A DNA stretch of 36,304 bases from an uncultured Flavonifractor sp. (GTDB lineage Bacteria; Bacillota; Clostridia; Oscillospirales; Oscillospiraceae): assembly GCA_944383135.1 (NCBI GenBank), contig CALWOL010000110.1, forward strand, positions 1-36,304. Direction: 5' to 3'. This document shows positions 7,873 to 14,834 of the stretch, one piece after another (within the stretch, counting starts at the first letter, position 1; each line of letters opens with the position of its first letter). The position numbers were made by a program, and so were the translations under genes. The notes beneath the pieces are model-generated. The model worked only from the letters and a program-made list of their open reading frames with translations. It did not search any database and was not told the DNA's origin.

Positions 7873-9908
7873 GGAAACAGCCCGGCGGGTACCGCGTAAA
7901 GGGTGGCGTAGTCCGGGTAGAGGGCGGTGAGGGTGTCGGAGATGGTTTGATATTCCTCCTGGGTAATCTCCCGCGTCCGCTCATAGACGTAGACGGTCAC
8001 CCCGTCCTCCAGGGAAAAGGACTGCTCCAGCCGGGTGTAGGCGGTGCCGATGCCGGTGCCCTCCAGCACCGGCTGGGCCAGCACGGTGAGGATGTGCTGG
8101 TTTTCCGCCCCCAGGTGGGTCTGCACCGGGTCCGCCACGATGAGGTAGTCGGCGGCAAGAGCCCCCCAGGAGAAGCCGTCCCGCTTGTCCACCGTGCCGA
8201 AATAGGTGATGGAGGTGACAGGCCCGTCGGACTGGGGGATGTTCAGGGAGCGGAGGGTGCTGTCATAGATGCTGGAGTTGAAGGTGAAGGAGGAGGCGAG
8301 GATGGCAGCCGTCTTTTGCTCCTGGGCCGATAAACTGTCCACATAGACCCGCAGGGCCACCAGCTGAGCCAGATCGGTGCGCTGGGAGGGGACGTAGGTA
8401 AAGGCGGGGAGGGGGTTGGGCACGGCAATCTCCGAGGGGTGGGAGGGCTGGGGCCTGGGCAGGAAGGAGCTGCCCAGAGCGCACAGGGCCAGGGCCCAGG
8501 GCGCCCATCGGACGCTCCGCCGCTCCGGCAAAAGCTCCATGCCCCCCGCCAGGGCAAAGCAGAAGGCGGGCAGGTAGAGCAGCAGATGCTGCTGTCCGTG
8601 GGACTGGATGCGGGTGAAGAGGAAGATGCACAGCACCGGCTGGCACAGACAGAGCAGGGCGCCGTACCGGTGCCGGGGGCGGAGGAGCAGGAAAATCACG
8701 CACACCAGGGCCGCCGCCAGCATGAGATAGCCGTAATACCGGCACAGCATCACCAGATCCACCCAGCGGCCCTGGTCATAGGCGGAGTAGGTGTCGGCGT
8801 AGTTGGAGGAGAGCACCTGGCTCACCACAAAATCCTGGCCGAAGAACAGGCTGAAGCCCGCCCCCGTCACCGCCATGGTCAGGAAGGATTTCCACTGGCT
8901 CCGCCGGACCGCCAGGGCCGCCAGGGCGGCCAGGCCGAAGGAGACGGTGAAGAAAAAGAAGTACCGCCGCAGCAGGAACACCAGGGTGAGCAGCCCGGCG
9001 GTGAGAATGCCCCGGGCGGCCTGGGGCCGATCCTCCTCAGTGTAAATGAGGAAGGCCCAGACGCCCGCCCCGGCGGCGGCCACGTCCACAAAGCCGGTGA
9101 GGGCGGTGTAGAGCAGCATGGGGGTGGCGCAGCACAGCAGAATGCCCCCGTGGCGGCTTTTCCGGCCCAGCATCAGCATTCCCAGCAGGGTGGGCAGCAC
9201 ATAGAGATTTACCGTGGCGAAGAGAAAGACATACCGGCTGGTGCCCAGCACCCGCATCACCAGGGACAGGGGGAAGGAGAGCAGATAGTTGTACTCCTGG
9301 GTGATGACGCTCTCCACCACCAGCCGCAGCTGGGCCAGGCCCAGACTCTGCTCTGCCAGCAGGGTGCTGGAGTTCCAATAGATGTTGGTGTCCCAGTAGT
9401 ACACCGTGGCGGTGCCGGCACAGTAGAGGGCGGTAATGACATTGACCGCCAGGGCGGCGGCCAGCACGGCGGCTGCCCGGGGGAGGGGAAGGGGCCCCAA
9501 GGCCCTGGCCGCCCACACCAGGGCCAGCACCACGCAGGCAAAAAACACCCCGCTGCCCGCGCCGCACAGCAGCCGGAAGGGGAGGTTGCCGATGGCCATA
9601 CCCGCCGCCGAAAACAGCTGGTAGCTGGTGTCCAGCGCCATGCCCAGCCCAAAAGCGGCCGCGGCCAGCAGAGCGGTTTTCCAGGTGGGTCCGAAGGGGA
9701 GAAGGAACCGCTCCGCCGCCCTCAGCCGCCAGGCGGCCGCCACCGCCGCCCCCGCCAGCAGGGCGGCCAGGGCGGGGATGGCCAGACTGGGAATTCTGCC
9801 GTAGAGCAGGGCCCACAGCCGCACCAGGACCAGCCCGGATAAAAAGAGCCAGGCCCCTCCCCAGGCCAGGCATGGGAGGGGCCGGACAGAAGCAAGGTGC
9901 CGCTTCAT
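7869..9908 (-). CDS. Large polytopic membrane protein, possibly GT-C glycosyltransferase-like
   Basis: A 679-aa protein with about a dozen hydrophobic segments over residues ~12-470, then a ~200-residue soluble tail that is rich in Thr/Ser and begins near PRPQPSHPSEIAVPNPLPAF. This architecture (many helices, then an extracytoplasmic domain) resembles GT-C-fold lipid-linked sugar transferases. A YYWDTNIYWNSS loop after the fourth or fifth helix is a candidate active-site loop, but I do not recognise a specific family. The ATG (9908-9906) overlaps the stop of the HIT gene as ATGA, so translation is coupled. The gene ends against the amidohydrolase stub, sharing 4 bp with it. Confidence 0.7.
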   Translation of the reverse strand: MKRHLASVRPLPCLAWGGAWLFLSGLVLVRLWALLYGRIPSLAIPALAALLAGAAVAAAWRLRAAERFLLPFGPTWKTALLAAAAFGLGMALDTSYQLFSAAGMAIGNLPFRLLCGAGSGVFFACVVLALVWAARALGPLPLPRAAAVLAAALAVNVITALYCAGTATVYYWDTNIYWNSSTLLAEQSLGLAQLRLVVESVITQEYNYLLSFPLSLVMRVLGTSRYVFLFATVNLYVLPTLLGMLMLGRKSRHGGILLCCATPMLLYTALTGFVDVAAAGAGVWAFLIYTEEDRPQAARGILTAGLLTLVFLLRRYFFFFTVSFGLAALAALAVRRSQWKSFLTMAVTGAGFSLFFGQDFVVSQVLSSNYADTYSAYDQGRWVDLVMLCRYYGYLMLAAALVCVIFLLLRPRHRYGALLCLCQPVLCIFLFTRIQSHGQQHLLLYLPAFCFALAGGMELLPERRSVRWAPWALALCALGSSFLPRPQPSHPSEIAVPNPLPAFTYVPSQRTDLAQLVALRVYVDSLSAQEQKTAAILASSFTFNSSIYDSTLRSLNIPQSDGPVTSITYFGTVDKRDGFSWGALAADYLIVADPVQTHLGAENQHILTVLAQPVLEGTGIGTAYTRLEQSFSLEDGVTVYVYERTREITQEEYQTISDTLTALYPDYATLYAVPAGLFP

Positions 9909-10246
9909 CAGCCGGGAGGCCAGGTCATGTCCCGGCCGGCCAGGACGTGGAAGTGGAGGTGGGGCACGCTCTGCCCCGCCTGGGCGCCGCAGTTGGACAC
10001 CACCCGGAAATCGGTAATGCCCATCTCCCGGGTCACCTGGGAGATAACCTCAAAGGCGTGGGCCACCACGGTGGAATTCTCCGCCGTAATCTCCCCGCAG
10101 GAGCCGATATGGGTCTTGGGAATCACCAGGAAATGGGTGGGCGCCTGGGGGTCAATGTCAGAAAAGGCATAGACGAGGGCGTCCTCATAGACCTTGTTGG
10201 AGGGAATCTCCCCCGCGGCGATTTTGCAGAACAGACAATCGCTCAT
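9908..10246 (-). CDS. HIT-family nucleotide hydrolase (Hint-like)
   Basis: A 112-aa histidine-triad protein of the Hint/PKCI branch, which hydrolyses purine nucleotide phosphoramidates and aminoacyl-adenylates in the cytoplasm. The start CLFCKIAAGEIPSNKVYED is family-typical, and the active-site triad is VPHLHFHVLAGR. The two N-terminal cysteines (CLFC) could help bind zinc. A ribosome site AAAGGAGG lies just upstream (10260-10253 on the minus strand). It is the first gene of a two-gene minus-strand transcript with the membrane protein. Confidence 0.93.
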   Translation of the reverse strand: MSDCLFCKIAAGEIPSNKVYEDALVYAFSDIDPQAPTHFLVIPKTHIGSCGEITAENSTVVAHAFEVISQVTREMGITDFRVVSNCGAQAGQSVPHLHFHVLAGRDMTWPPG

Positions 10247-10372
10247 AAGCTGCCTCCTTTCGGCAAAATATGGGGGTAAAAAGGCCCCGCTTTTCTTATT
10301 TTATACCAAAGCGGCGCAAAGGGCAAGAGCTCCGGCCAAAAGAAAAAATAAGTAAATTCACACAAAAACCTA

Positions 10373-10401
10373 TTGACAAATACCGGACACGGTAGTACAA
10401 T
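10373..10401 (+). promoter_or_regulatory. Strong promoter with no protein gene behind it
   Basis: TTGACA (10373-10378), a 17-bp spacer and TACAAT (10396-10401) are one base from consensus in total. Transcription would start near 10408. No convincing coding frame follows for about 700 bp, which makes an RNA gene the natural explanation. Confidence 0.85.
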
Positions 10402-10407
10402 ATAGCC

Positions 10408-10927
10408 AGAAAGAAGGAGAAAGAGGTGTCCCCCATGTACTAAGAAATCTGGGAATCCTGATTGAGAGAATGGAGCTCATCTCTCAGGAAGGCGTGCCAA
10501 CCAAAGCCTTTGACTGAATGAGTGATCCCGAAGAAAGGAGCATTCAGAAAAAGAATTGGGCTGAAAAGCCTGTACGGGATAATGAGTTTAAATCTCAAGA
10601 AGGAAAACAGATTTCAAGCCTCGATCTCATTCTTTTTTATATACCGCGCCGCGGCGGCCAGCAGAATCGTAAGCTCCAAGTTTCCCACGTATTCCCAACC
10701 GATTCAATGAAGAGAAATGCACCAAAGGAGAACCTCTGACGCGAAGTTTGCTGAAGACGGAGTCCAGTGCCAGCGAGTTGTGAGAAACAAGAGAACCAAG
10801 GTAGTTTTCGAGGAAGCAAAGCCAAAGCAAAAAGCACGGTAAATCTGCAGAAAGTACGAGGTAGCAAAAGTGATTGAACCCCAGGTCGAAAAGTAACCCC
10901 CCGGTCACGTTGGATGGCCGGGGGGTT
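10408..10927 (+). ncRNA. Candidate ~520-nt structured non-coding RNA
   Basis: The region is purine-rich and clearly lower in GC than its neighbours, has no convincing ORF, and is bracketed by a strong promoter and a 10-bp GC hairpin (AACCCCCCGG 10895-10904 with CCGGGGGGTT 10918-10927). Helices I can pair by eye are: 10463-10472 with 10478-10486 (one bulge); 10489-10493/10506-10510; 10525-10530/10575-10580 enclosing 10543-10547/10561-10565; directly adjacent 10581-10586/10626-10631 enclosing 10590-10595/10609-10614; 10664-10669/10700-10705; 10805-10811/10886-10892. TGGGAAT (10450-10456) can pair with 10691-10697 inside the loop of the 10664/10700 helix, a pseudoknot. I do not recognise it as tmRNA, RNase P, SRP or 6S RNA. 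Individual short helices can arise by chance. Confidence 0.55.
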
Positions 10928-11106
10928 GTGCTGTGTGTTGGGGTTTTCATAGAAGAGAACTCCCGTCCCCGCCGGGAGGCCCTGGGGGGCCTCCGGGGGG
11001 AATGGATTCCCCCCGGAAGAGGCGGCGGTGCGCTGCGCACAGCCTGCCCGCAGGCAGGCTCCGCCTCTTTCGGGGGGGTTGTGCTATGTGCTGGGGTTTT
11101 TATAAA
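10920..11106. repeat. Palindrome array flanked by two copies of a ~35-bp direct repeat
   Basis: The segment 10920-10955 recurs at 11073-11108 with four mismatches; both copies contain GGGGGGTTGTGCT and TGGGGTTTT. Between them lie stacked palindromes: GGAGGCCC/GGGCCTCC (10975-10994), GGGGGGAA/TTCCCCCC (10995-11014), an outer 17-bp stem (11009-11025 with 11061-11077, one G-U), and inside it GTGCGC-T-GCGCAC (11028-11040) and AGCCTGCC-CGCA-GGCAGGCT (11041-11060). The last three form a three-way junction. No gene is present. It may end transcription of the RNA on the plus strand and the HD gene on the minus strand, or be a REP-like dispersed element. Confidence 0.7.
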
Positions 11107-11762
11107 AGGGTGAGGCCGTTGATCTCCAGCTTGAAGGTGAGCTTCAGGTACTCCGCCGCCCGGCGGCACAGCAGCATCCGCTCCAGGAAGATTTCAAAGT
11201 AGTCCATCACGGCGCAGAACTCGGTGTTGATGGACAGGGAGAGGGTGAGGGTGTGAATTCCCCCGTCCAGGGTGAGCTGGGAGCGCTCGGCGGCGTAATT
11301 CACCCGGTCGTGAATGTCGAAGTCCCTGGGGTCCTTGCTGCGTACCCGGCTGCGGCGCACGTCGGTCTTGTCCGCCAGGATGAGGGCGGCGGCCACCGGA
11401 TTGACGGGGAAGGCGGTGGAATCGTCGTGATGGCCGATGGCGGTGATGACGGCGGCCACGCCGGAGGGGGACATGCCCATCTTGTCCAGAATCCGAAAGG
11501 CCATCACCGCCCCGGTCTGGGCGTGGTCATGGCGGTTGACCACGTTGCCGATGTCGTGCATGTACCCGGCGATACGGGCCAGCTCCTGCTCATCCCGGCT
11601 GTACCCCAGCTGCTCCAGGATGTGGGCGGCCAGCTGGGCGCAGCGGGTCACGTGGGCAAAGCTGTGCTCGGTGAAGCCCAGGGCGGAGAGGGACTGGTCC
11701 GCCTGGATGATATAGGTGCGGATCTCTTCGGACCGGCGCACCATGTCGTAGGTAATCTCCAA
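11100..11762 (-). CDS. HD-domain phosphohydrolase
   Basis: A 220-aa HD-domain protein with the metal motif set HSFAHVTRCAQLAAHI, then GYMHDIGN and GHHDDST, followed by LADKTDVRR (D). Such enzymes hydrolyse nucleotides or phosphoesters; this clostridial subgroup has no established substrate known to me. The start is TTG at 11762-11760: it is preceded by AGGAGG (11775-11770) at 7 nt, the ideal spacing, while the next ATG is seven codons in and has no ribosome site. The C-terminus (after about residue 140) is a conserved extension ending EINGLTLL. It is transcribed from its own promoter, divergent from the lar operon. Confidence 0.85.
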   Translation of the reverse strand: MEITYDMVRRSEEIRTYIIQADQSLSALGFTEHSFAHVTRCAQLAAHILEQLGYSRDEQELARIAGYMHDIGNVVNRHDHAQTGAVMAFRILDKMGMSPSGVAAVITAIGHHDDSTAFPVNPVAAALILADKTDVRRSRVRSKDPRDFDIHDRVNYAAERSQLTLDGGIHTLTLSLSINTEFCAVMDYFEIFLERMLLCRRAAEYLKLTFKLEINGLTLL

Positions 11763-11797
11763 GAAGGCGCCTCCTTTGCAGGGAATGTATCGCCATT

Positions 11798-11826
11798 ATC
11801 ATATCCACTTTCCCCACAGTTTGCAA
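11798..11826 (-). promoter_or_regulatory. Promoter of the HD-domain gene
   Basis: On the minus strand TTGCAA (11826-11821), a 17-bp spacer and TATGAT (11803-11798) precede the AGGAGG/TTG start by about 25 bp. It is back to back with the lar promoter. Confidence 0.65.
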
Positions 11827-11849
11827 TTGCTTTTCCCGAAAAACAATAC

Positions 11850-11878
11850 TTGCCAGAACGCGGCGCGGCTGGTATAAT
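11850..11878 (+). promoter_or_regulatory. Promoter of the lar-nik operon
   Basis: TTGCCA (11850-11855), 17 bp, TATAAT (11873-11878). Transcription would begin near 11885, giving a ~145-nt leader before larE. The -35 box lies 24 bp from the -35 box of the divergent HD gene, so one regulator bound here could affect both. Confidence 0.85.
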
Positions 11879-11884
11879 AAAATC

Positions 11885-12015
11885 CTCAGCAGAAGCTGGG
11901 ACAGGGACCCGAAGGTCCCGGCACAGGACAGAATCGTAAAAAATTGTACCGCCCCACAAGGAATGTGGGGAAGGATGCCAGAAGGCGTACCGGATTTGGT
12001 ATGCCTTCTTTTTTT
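11885..12015 (+). promoter_or_regulatory. Structured leader upstream of larE: candidate riboswitch or attenuator
   Basis: The leader folds into GGGACC-CGAA-GGTCCC (11904-11919), flanked by repeated GGGACAG and GGACAG strands, a linker with GAATCGTAAAAAATTGTACC, and CCCCACA-AGGAA-TGTGGGG (11952-11970), and ends in an intrinsic terminator (11980-12015). GTACC at 11946-11950 duplicates the terminator's ascending GTACC (11987-11991), so both can pair with GGTAT at 11998-12002; that is a simple antiterminator option. The downstream genes import and insert nickel, so a metal or cofactor ligand is likely, but the sequence does not clearly match the NiCo riboswitch or another class I can recall. Confidence 0.6.
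11980..12015 (+). terminator. Intrinsic terminator in the larE leader
   Basis: AGAAGGCGTACC (11980-11991) pairs with GGTATGCCTTCT (11998-12009) over 12 bp with one G-U pair and a 6-nt loop, and runs into seven T residues (12009-12015). It ends only 16 nt before the larE start, upstream of the whole eight-gene operon, which marks it as an attenuator rather than an end of an earlier gene. Confidence 0.9.
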
Positions 12016-12031
12016 GCAAAGGAGAGGCAGG

Positions 12032-12775
12032 ATGACACTGGAAGCGTTTTTTCAGCAGGTGCCCCGGGCGGCGGTGGCCTTTTCCGGGGGCGCTGACTCC
12101 GCCCTGGTGCTGTGGGCGGCCAAGACCTGGGGCTGCCAGGTGCGGGCATATTATGTAAACACGCCCTTTCAGCCCGCCTTTGAGCTGGCGGATGCCCGCC
12201 GTCTGGCGGCGGAGCTGGAGGTGCCCCTCACCGTGGTAGAGGTGGACGTGCTGGCCGTGCCGGAGGCGGCCGCCAACGGGCCCCGGCGGTGCTATTACTG
12301 CAAAAGGGCCCTGTTCACCGCCCTGCGGCAGGCGGCGGCAGCGGATGGGTACGGGGTGCTGCTGGACGGCACCAATGCCTCCGACGACGCCGGGGACCGG
12401 CCGGGGATGCGGGCGCTGCGGGAGCTGGAGGTCCGCTCCCCTCTGCGGGAGTGCGGGCTGACCAAGGATGAGGTTCGGCGGCTGTCCCGGGAGGCGGGGC
12501 TGTTCACCTGGGACAAGCCGGCCTATGCCTGCCTGGCCACCCGGGTGCCCACCGGCACGGCCATCACGGTGGAGGCGCTGGAGAAGGTGGAGCGGGGGGA
12601 GGACGCCCTGTTCCGGCTGGGCTTTACCGATTTCCGGCTGCGGCTGCTGGGGGATGCCGCCCGCGTCCAGGTGCCGGCGGAGCAGCTGGAGCGGGCCGCC
12701 CGCCTGCATCAGGAGATCACCCGGGCGCTGGCGGCGGACTTTTCCGCCGTGCTGCTGGATTTACAGGGGAGGTAG
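12032..12775 (+). CDS. larE: LarE, ATP-dependent sacrificial sulfur transferase
   Basis: LarE (247 aa) adenylates the carboxylates of pyridinium-3,5-dicarboxylate mononucleotide and adds sulfur, the second stage in making the nickel-pincer nucleotide cofactor of lactate racemase-type enzymes. The PP-loop SGGADSA (residues 18-24) binds ATP. C87 and C90 in PRRCYYCKRALF and C167 in KPAYACLATR form the three-Cys pattern of LarE proteins that carry a [4Fe-4S] cluster and recycle sulfur, rather than sacrificing one Cys as the Lactobacillus enzyme does; that assignment is inference from the pattern. The ATG at 12032 follows GGAG at 12021-12024, just after the leader terminator. It is first in the larEBC-nik operon. 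Confidence 0.92.
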   Translation: MTLEAFFQQVPRAAVAFSGGADSALVLWAAKTWGCQVRAYYVNTPFQPAFELADARRLAAELEVPLTVVEVDVLAVPEAAANGPRRCYYCKRALFTALRQAAAADGYGVLLDGTNASDDAGDRPGMRALRELEVRSPLRECGLTKDEVRRLSREAGLFTWDKPAYACLATRVPTGTAITVEALEKVERGEDALFRLGFTDFRLRLLGDAARVQVPAEQLERAARLHQEITRALAADFSAVLLDLQGR

Positions 12776-12779
12776 TGAG

Positions 12780-13538
12780 ATGGACAACAAGCATGAGATT
12801 CTGGAGCTGCTGCGGGGGGTGCAGCGGGGGACAACCACCCCGGAGCAGGCCCTGCTGGAGCTGAAGCAGAAGCCCTTTGAGGATTTGGGCTACGCCAAGG
12901 TGGACTTCCACCGCCCGGTGCGCCAGGGCGCGGCGGAGGTCATCTACGGCGCGGGCAAGACGGCGGAGCAGATTGCCGGTATTGCCGCCGCCATGGGAGC
13001 GCGGGGATGCAAAAACATCCTCATCACCCGCATGGGGGAGGAAACGGCCAAGGTGGTGGAGCAGGCCGTCCCCCTGGACTACCGGCCCATTCCCAGGCTG
13101 GGGGTAGCCTTCCCGGGGGAGCGGCCCCAGCTGGGCCACATCGTGGTGGCCACCGGCGGCACCAGCGACATGCCGGTGGCGGAGGAGGCCGCCCTCACCG
13201 CCGAGGTGCTGGGCAACCGGGTCACCCGGCTGTACGATGTGGGGGTGGCGGGGCTCCACCGGCTGCTGAGCAATCTGGAGCCCCTGATGCAGGCCCGGTG
13301 CGTCATCGCCGTGGCGGGCATGGAGGGGGCCCTGGCCTCGGTCATCGGGGGCCTGGTGGACTGCCCGGTGGTGGCGGTGCCCACCAGCGTGGGCTACGGG
13401 GCCAGCTTCGGGGGCCTGTCCGCCCTGCTGGCCATGCTCAACTCCTGCGCCTCCGGGTGCAGCGTGGTGAACATCGACAACGGCTTCGGCGCCGGCTATC
13501 TGGCCAGTATGATCAACCAAATGGAGGGATTGCAGTGA
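12780..13538 (+). CDS. larB: LarB, nicotinate adenine dinucleotide carboxylase/hydrolase
   Basis: LarB (252 aa) carboxylates the pyridinium ring of nicotinic acid adenine dinucleotide and cleaves the phosphoanhydride, giving the dicarboxylated mononucleotide used by LarE. The N-terminal ~110 residues are the LarB-specific part; from about residue 120 the PurE-like domain shows VVATGGTSDMPVAEEA, DVGVAGLHRLL, VAVAGMEGALASVIGGL and VPTSVGYGASFGG, all typical. The ATG at 12780 follows GGGGAGG with a 4-bp gap after the larE stop. The stop overlaps the larC GTG start. Length is normal. Confidence 0.93.
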   Translation: MDNKHEILELLRGVQRGTTTPEQALLELKQKPFEDLGYAKVDFHRPVRQGAAEVIYGAGKTAEQIAGIAAAMGARGCKNILITRMGEETAKVVEQAVPLDYRPIPRLGVAFPGERPQLGHIVVATGGTSDMPVAEEAALTAEVLGNRVTRLYDVGVAGLHRLLSNLEPLMQARCVIAVAGMEGALASVIGGLVDCPVVAVPTSVGYGASFGGLSALLAMLNSCASGCSVVNIDNGFGAGYLASMINQMEGLQ

Positions 13539-14818
13539 AAACGCTTTATCTGGAATGTCACATGGGGGCGGCGGGGGATATGCTCATGGCCGCCCTGTAC
13601 GAGCTGCTGGAGGACAAGGAGGGCTTTCTGCGCACCATGAACGGCCTGGGCCTGCCCGGCGTCCGGCTGGAGGTGGAGCGGGGAGCCTCCGGCGGAATTG
13701 CCGGCACCCATATGAAAGTTACGGTCCACGGCCGGGAGGAGCTGGAGCATGACCATGAGCATCCCCACGGACACGAGCACTCCCATGACCACGAGCACAC
13801 CCACGAGCATGAGCACACCCACGACCATGAGCACACCCACGACCATGAGCATTCCCATGAGCACCATCACCACCATGCCACTCCCGGCCACATCGCGGGC
13901 ATCATCGACAGCCTGGCCCTGCCGGAGGAGGTCAAGGCCAACGCCCGGGCGGTATATGACGCCATTGCCCAGGCGGAGGCCAGGGCCCACGGCTGCCCGG
14001 TGGGGGAGGTCCACTACCATGAGGTGGGGGCCCTGGACGCGGTGGCGGATGTCACCGGCGTGTGCTACGCCCTCCACCTGCTCAAGCCCGACCGGTTGGT
14101 GGTCTCTCCCATCCACGTGGGCTGCGGCACGGTACGCTGCGCCCACGGCGTCATGCCGGTGCCCGCACCCGCCACCGCCAACCTGCTGACCGGAGTGCCG
14201 GTGTACGGCGGAGAGGTGATGGGGGAGCTGTGCACCCCCACCGGGGCGGCGCTGCTCACCCACTTTGCCCAGTCCTTCGGCCCCATGCCCCCCATGGCCG
14301 CCGCGGGGGTGGGGTGCGGCGTGGGCACCAAGGTCTTTGCCGGCCGGGCCAACTGCCTCCGGGCCTTCCTGGGGGAGGACGCCGGCGGGGCCAACGGGAC
14401 CATCTGCGAGCTGGTGTGCAACATCGACGACATGACTCCCGAGGCCCTGGCCTTTGCCGCCCGGCGGCTGCTGGAGCTGGGGGCCCTGGACGTCTACACC
14501 ATCCCCGGCACCATGAAGAAGGGCCGCCCCGGACACCTGCTCACCGTGCTGTGCGAGGCGGAAAAGGAGGGGGAGCTGGCCCGGGCGGTGCTGGCCCAGA
14601 CCACCACCAACGGCCTGCGGGTGCGCCGGTGCGCCAAGTATTTTCTCACCCCCGGCTCCGGCAGGGTGGACACCCCCTGGGGCCCGGCGGCGGTAAAGAC
14701 CGCGGAGGGCTTCGGCATCCGCCATGTGACTGCCGAATACGAGTCGGCGGCGGAGCTGGCCCGGGCCAACGGCCTGCCCATCCAGACCGTGCTGGCGGAG
14801 ATATCCCGCCGCCTGTAA
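13535..14818 (+). CDS. larC: LarC, nickel-inserting cyclometallase with His-rich loop
   Basis: LarC (427 aa) inserts Ni into pyridinium-3,5-bisthiocarboxylate mononucleotide using CTP, the last step of nickel-pincer cofactor synthesis. The N-terminus LYLECHMGAAGDMLMAAL is diagnostic. Residues 71-114 are an extreme His/Asp/Glu stretch (units like HDHEH and HTHEH), a likely nickel store. The later domain has EVHYHEVGALDAVADV, CNIDDMTPEAL and GTMKKGRPGHLLTVLC. It is one uninterrupted frame, unlike Lactobacillus plantarum where larC1 and larC2 are joined by frameshifting. The start is GTG 13535, overlapping the larB stop, with GGAGGG at 13523-13528. Confidence 0.94.
   Translation: MKTLYLECHMGAAGDMLMAALYELLEDKEGFLRTMNGLGLPGVRLEVERGASGGIAGTHMKVTVHGREELEHDHEHPHGHEHSHDHEHTHEHEHTHDHEHTHDHEHSHEHHHHHATPGHIAGIIDSLALPEEVKANARAVYDAIAQAEARAHGCPVGEVHYHEVGALDAVADVTGVCYALHLLKPDRLVVSPIHVGCGTVRCAHGVMPVPAPATANLLTGVPVYGGEVMGELCTPTGAALLTHFAQSFGPMPPMAAAGVGCGVGTKVFAGRANCLRAFLGEDAGGANGTICELVCNIDDMTPEALAFAARRLLELGALDVYTIPGTMKKGRPGHLLTVLCEAEKEGELARAVLAQTTTNGLRVRRCAKYFLTPGSGRVDTPWGPAAVKTAEGFGIRHVTAEYESAAELARANGLPIQTVLAEISRRL
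13741..13875 (+). repeat. Short tandem His-codon repeats within larC
   Basis: Imperfect tandem units built on GACCATGAGCA and CCCACGAGCA encode the His-rich loop. Such a run can expand or contract by slippage, in steps that keep the frame if whole codons change. It also creates long spurious frames on other strands. Confidence 0.8.
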
Positions 14819-14834
14819 ACAGAGAGGAGAATCT

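Noticed and set aside
8439..9842. Plus-strand open frame of 467 codons opposite the membrane protein
   Set aside because: Composition is Gly/Gln/Glu/His-rich, typical of the antisense of a Leu/Ala-rich membrane protein, and there is no ribosome site.
10518..10739. 73-codon frame inside the candidate RNA
   Set aside because: No ribosome site at suitable spacing, composition unlike the host's genes, and it runs across several predicted helices.
11885..12015. Calling the larE leader a NiCo riboswitch
   Set aside because: The genetic context fits, but the junction strands do not match the NiCo consensus as I remember it. I kept the class open.
13741..13875. CRISPR-like or regulatory tandem repeat
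   Set aside because: The units are short, imperfect, in frame, and encode the His-rich loop of LarC, so protein-level selection explains them.
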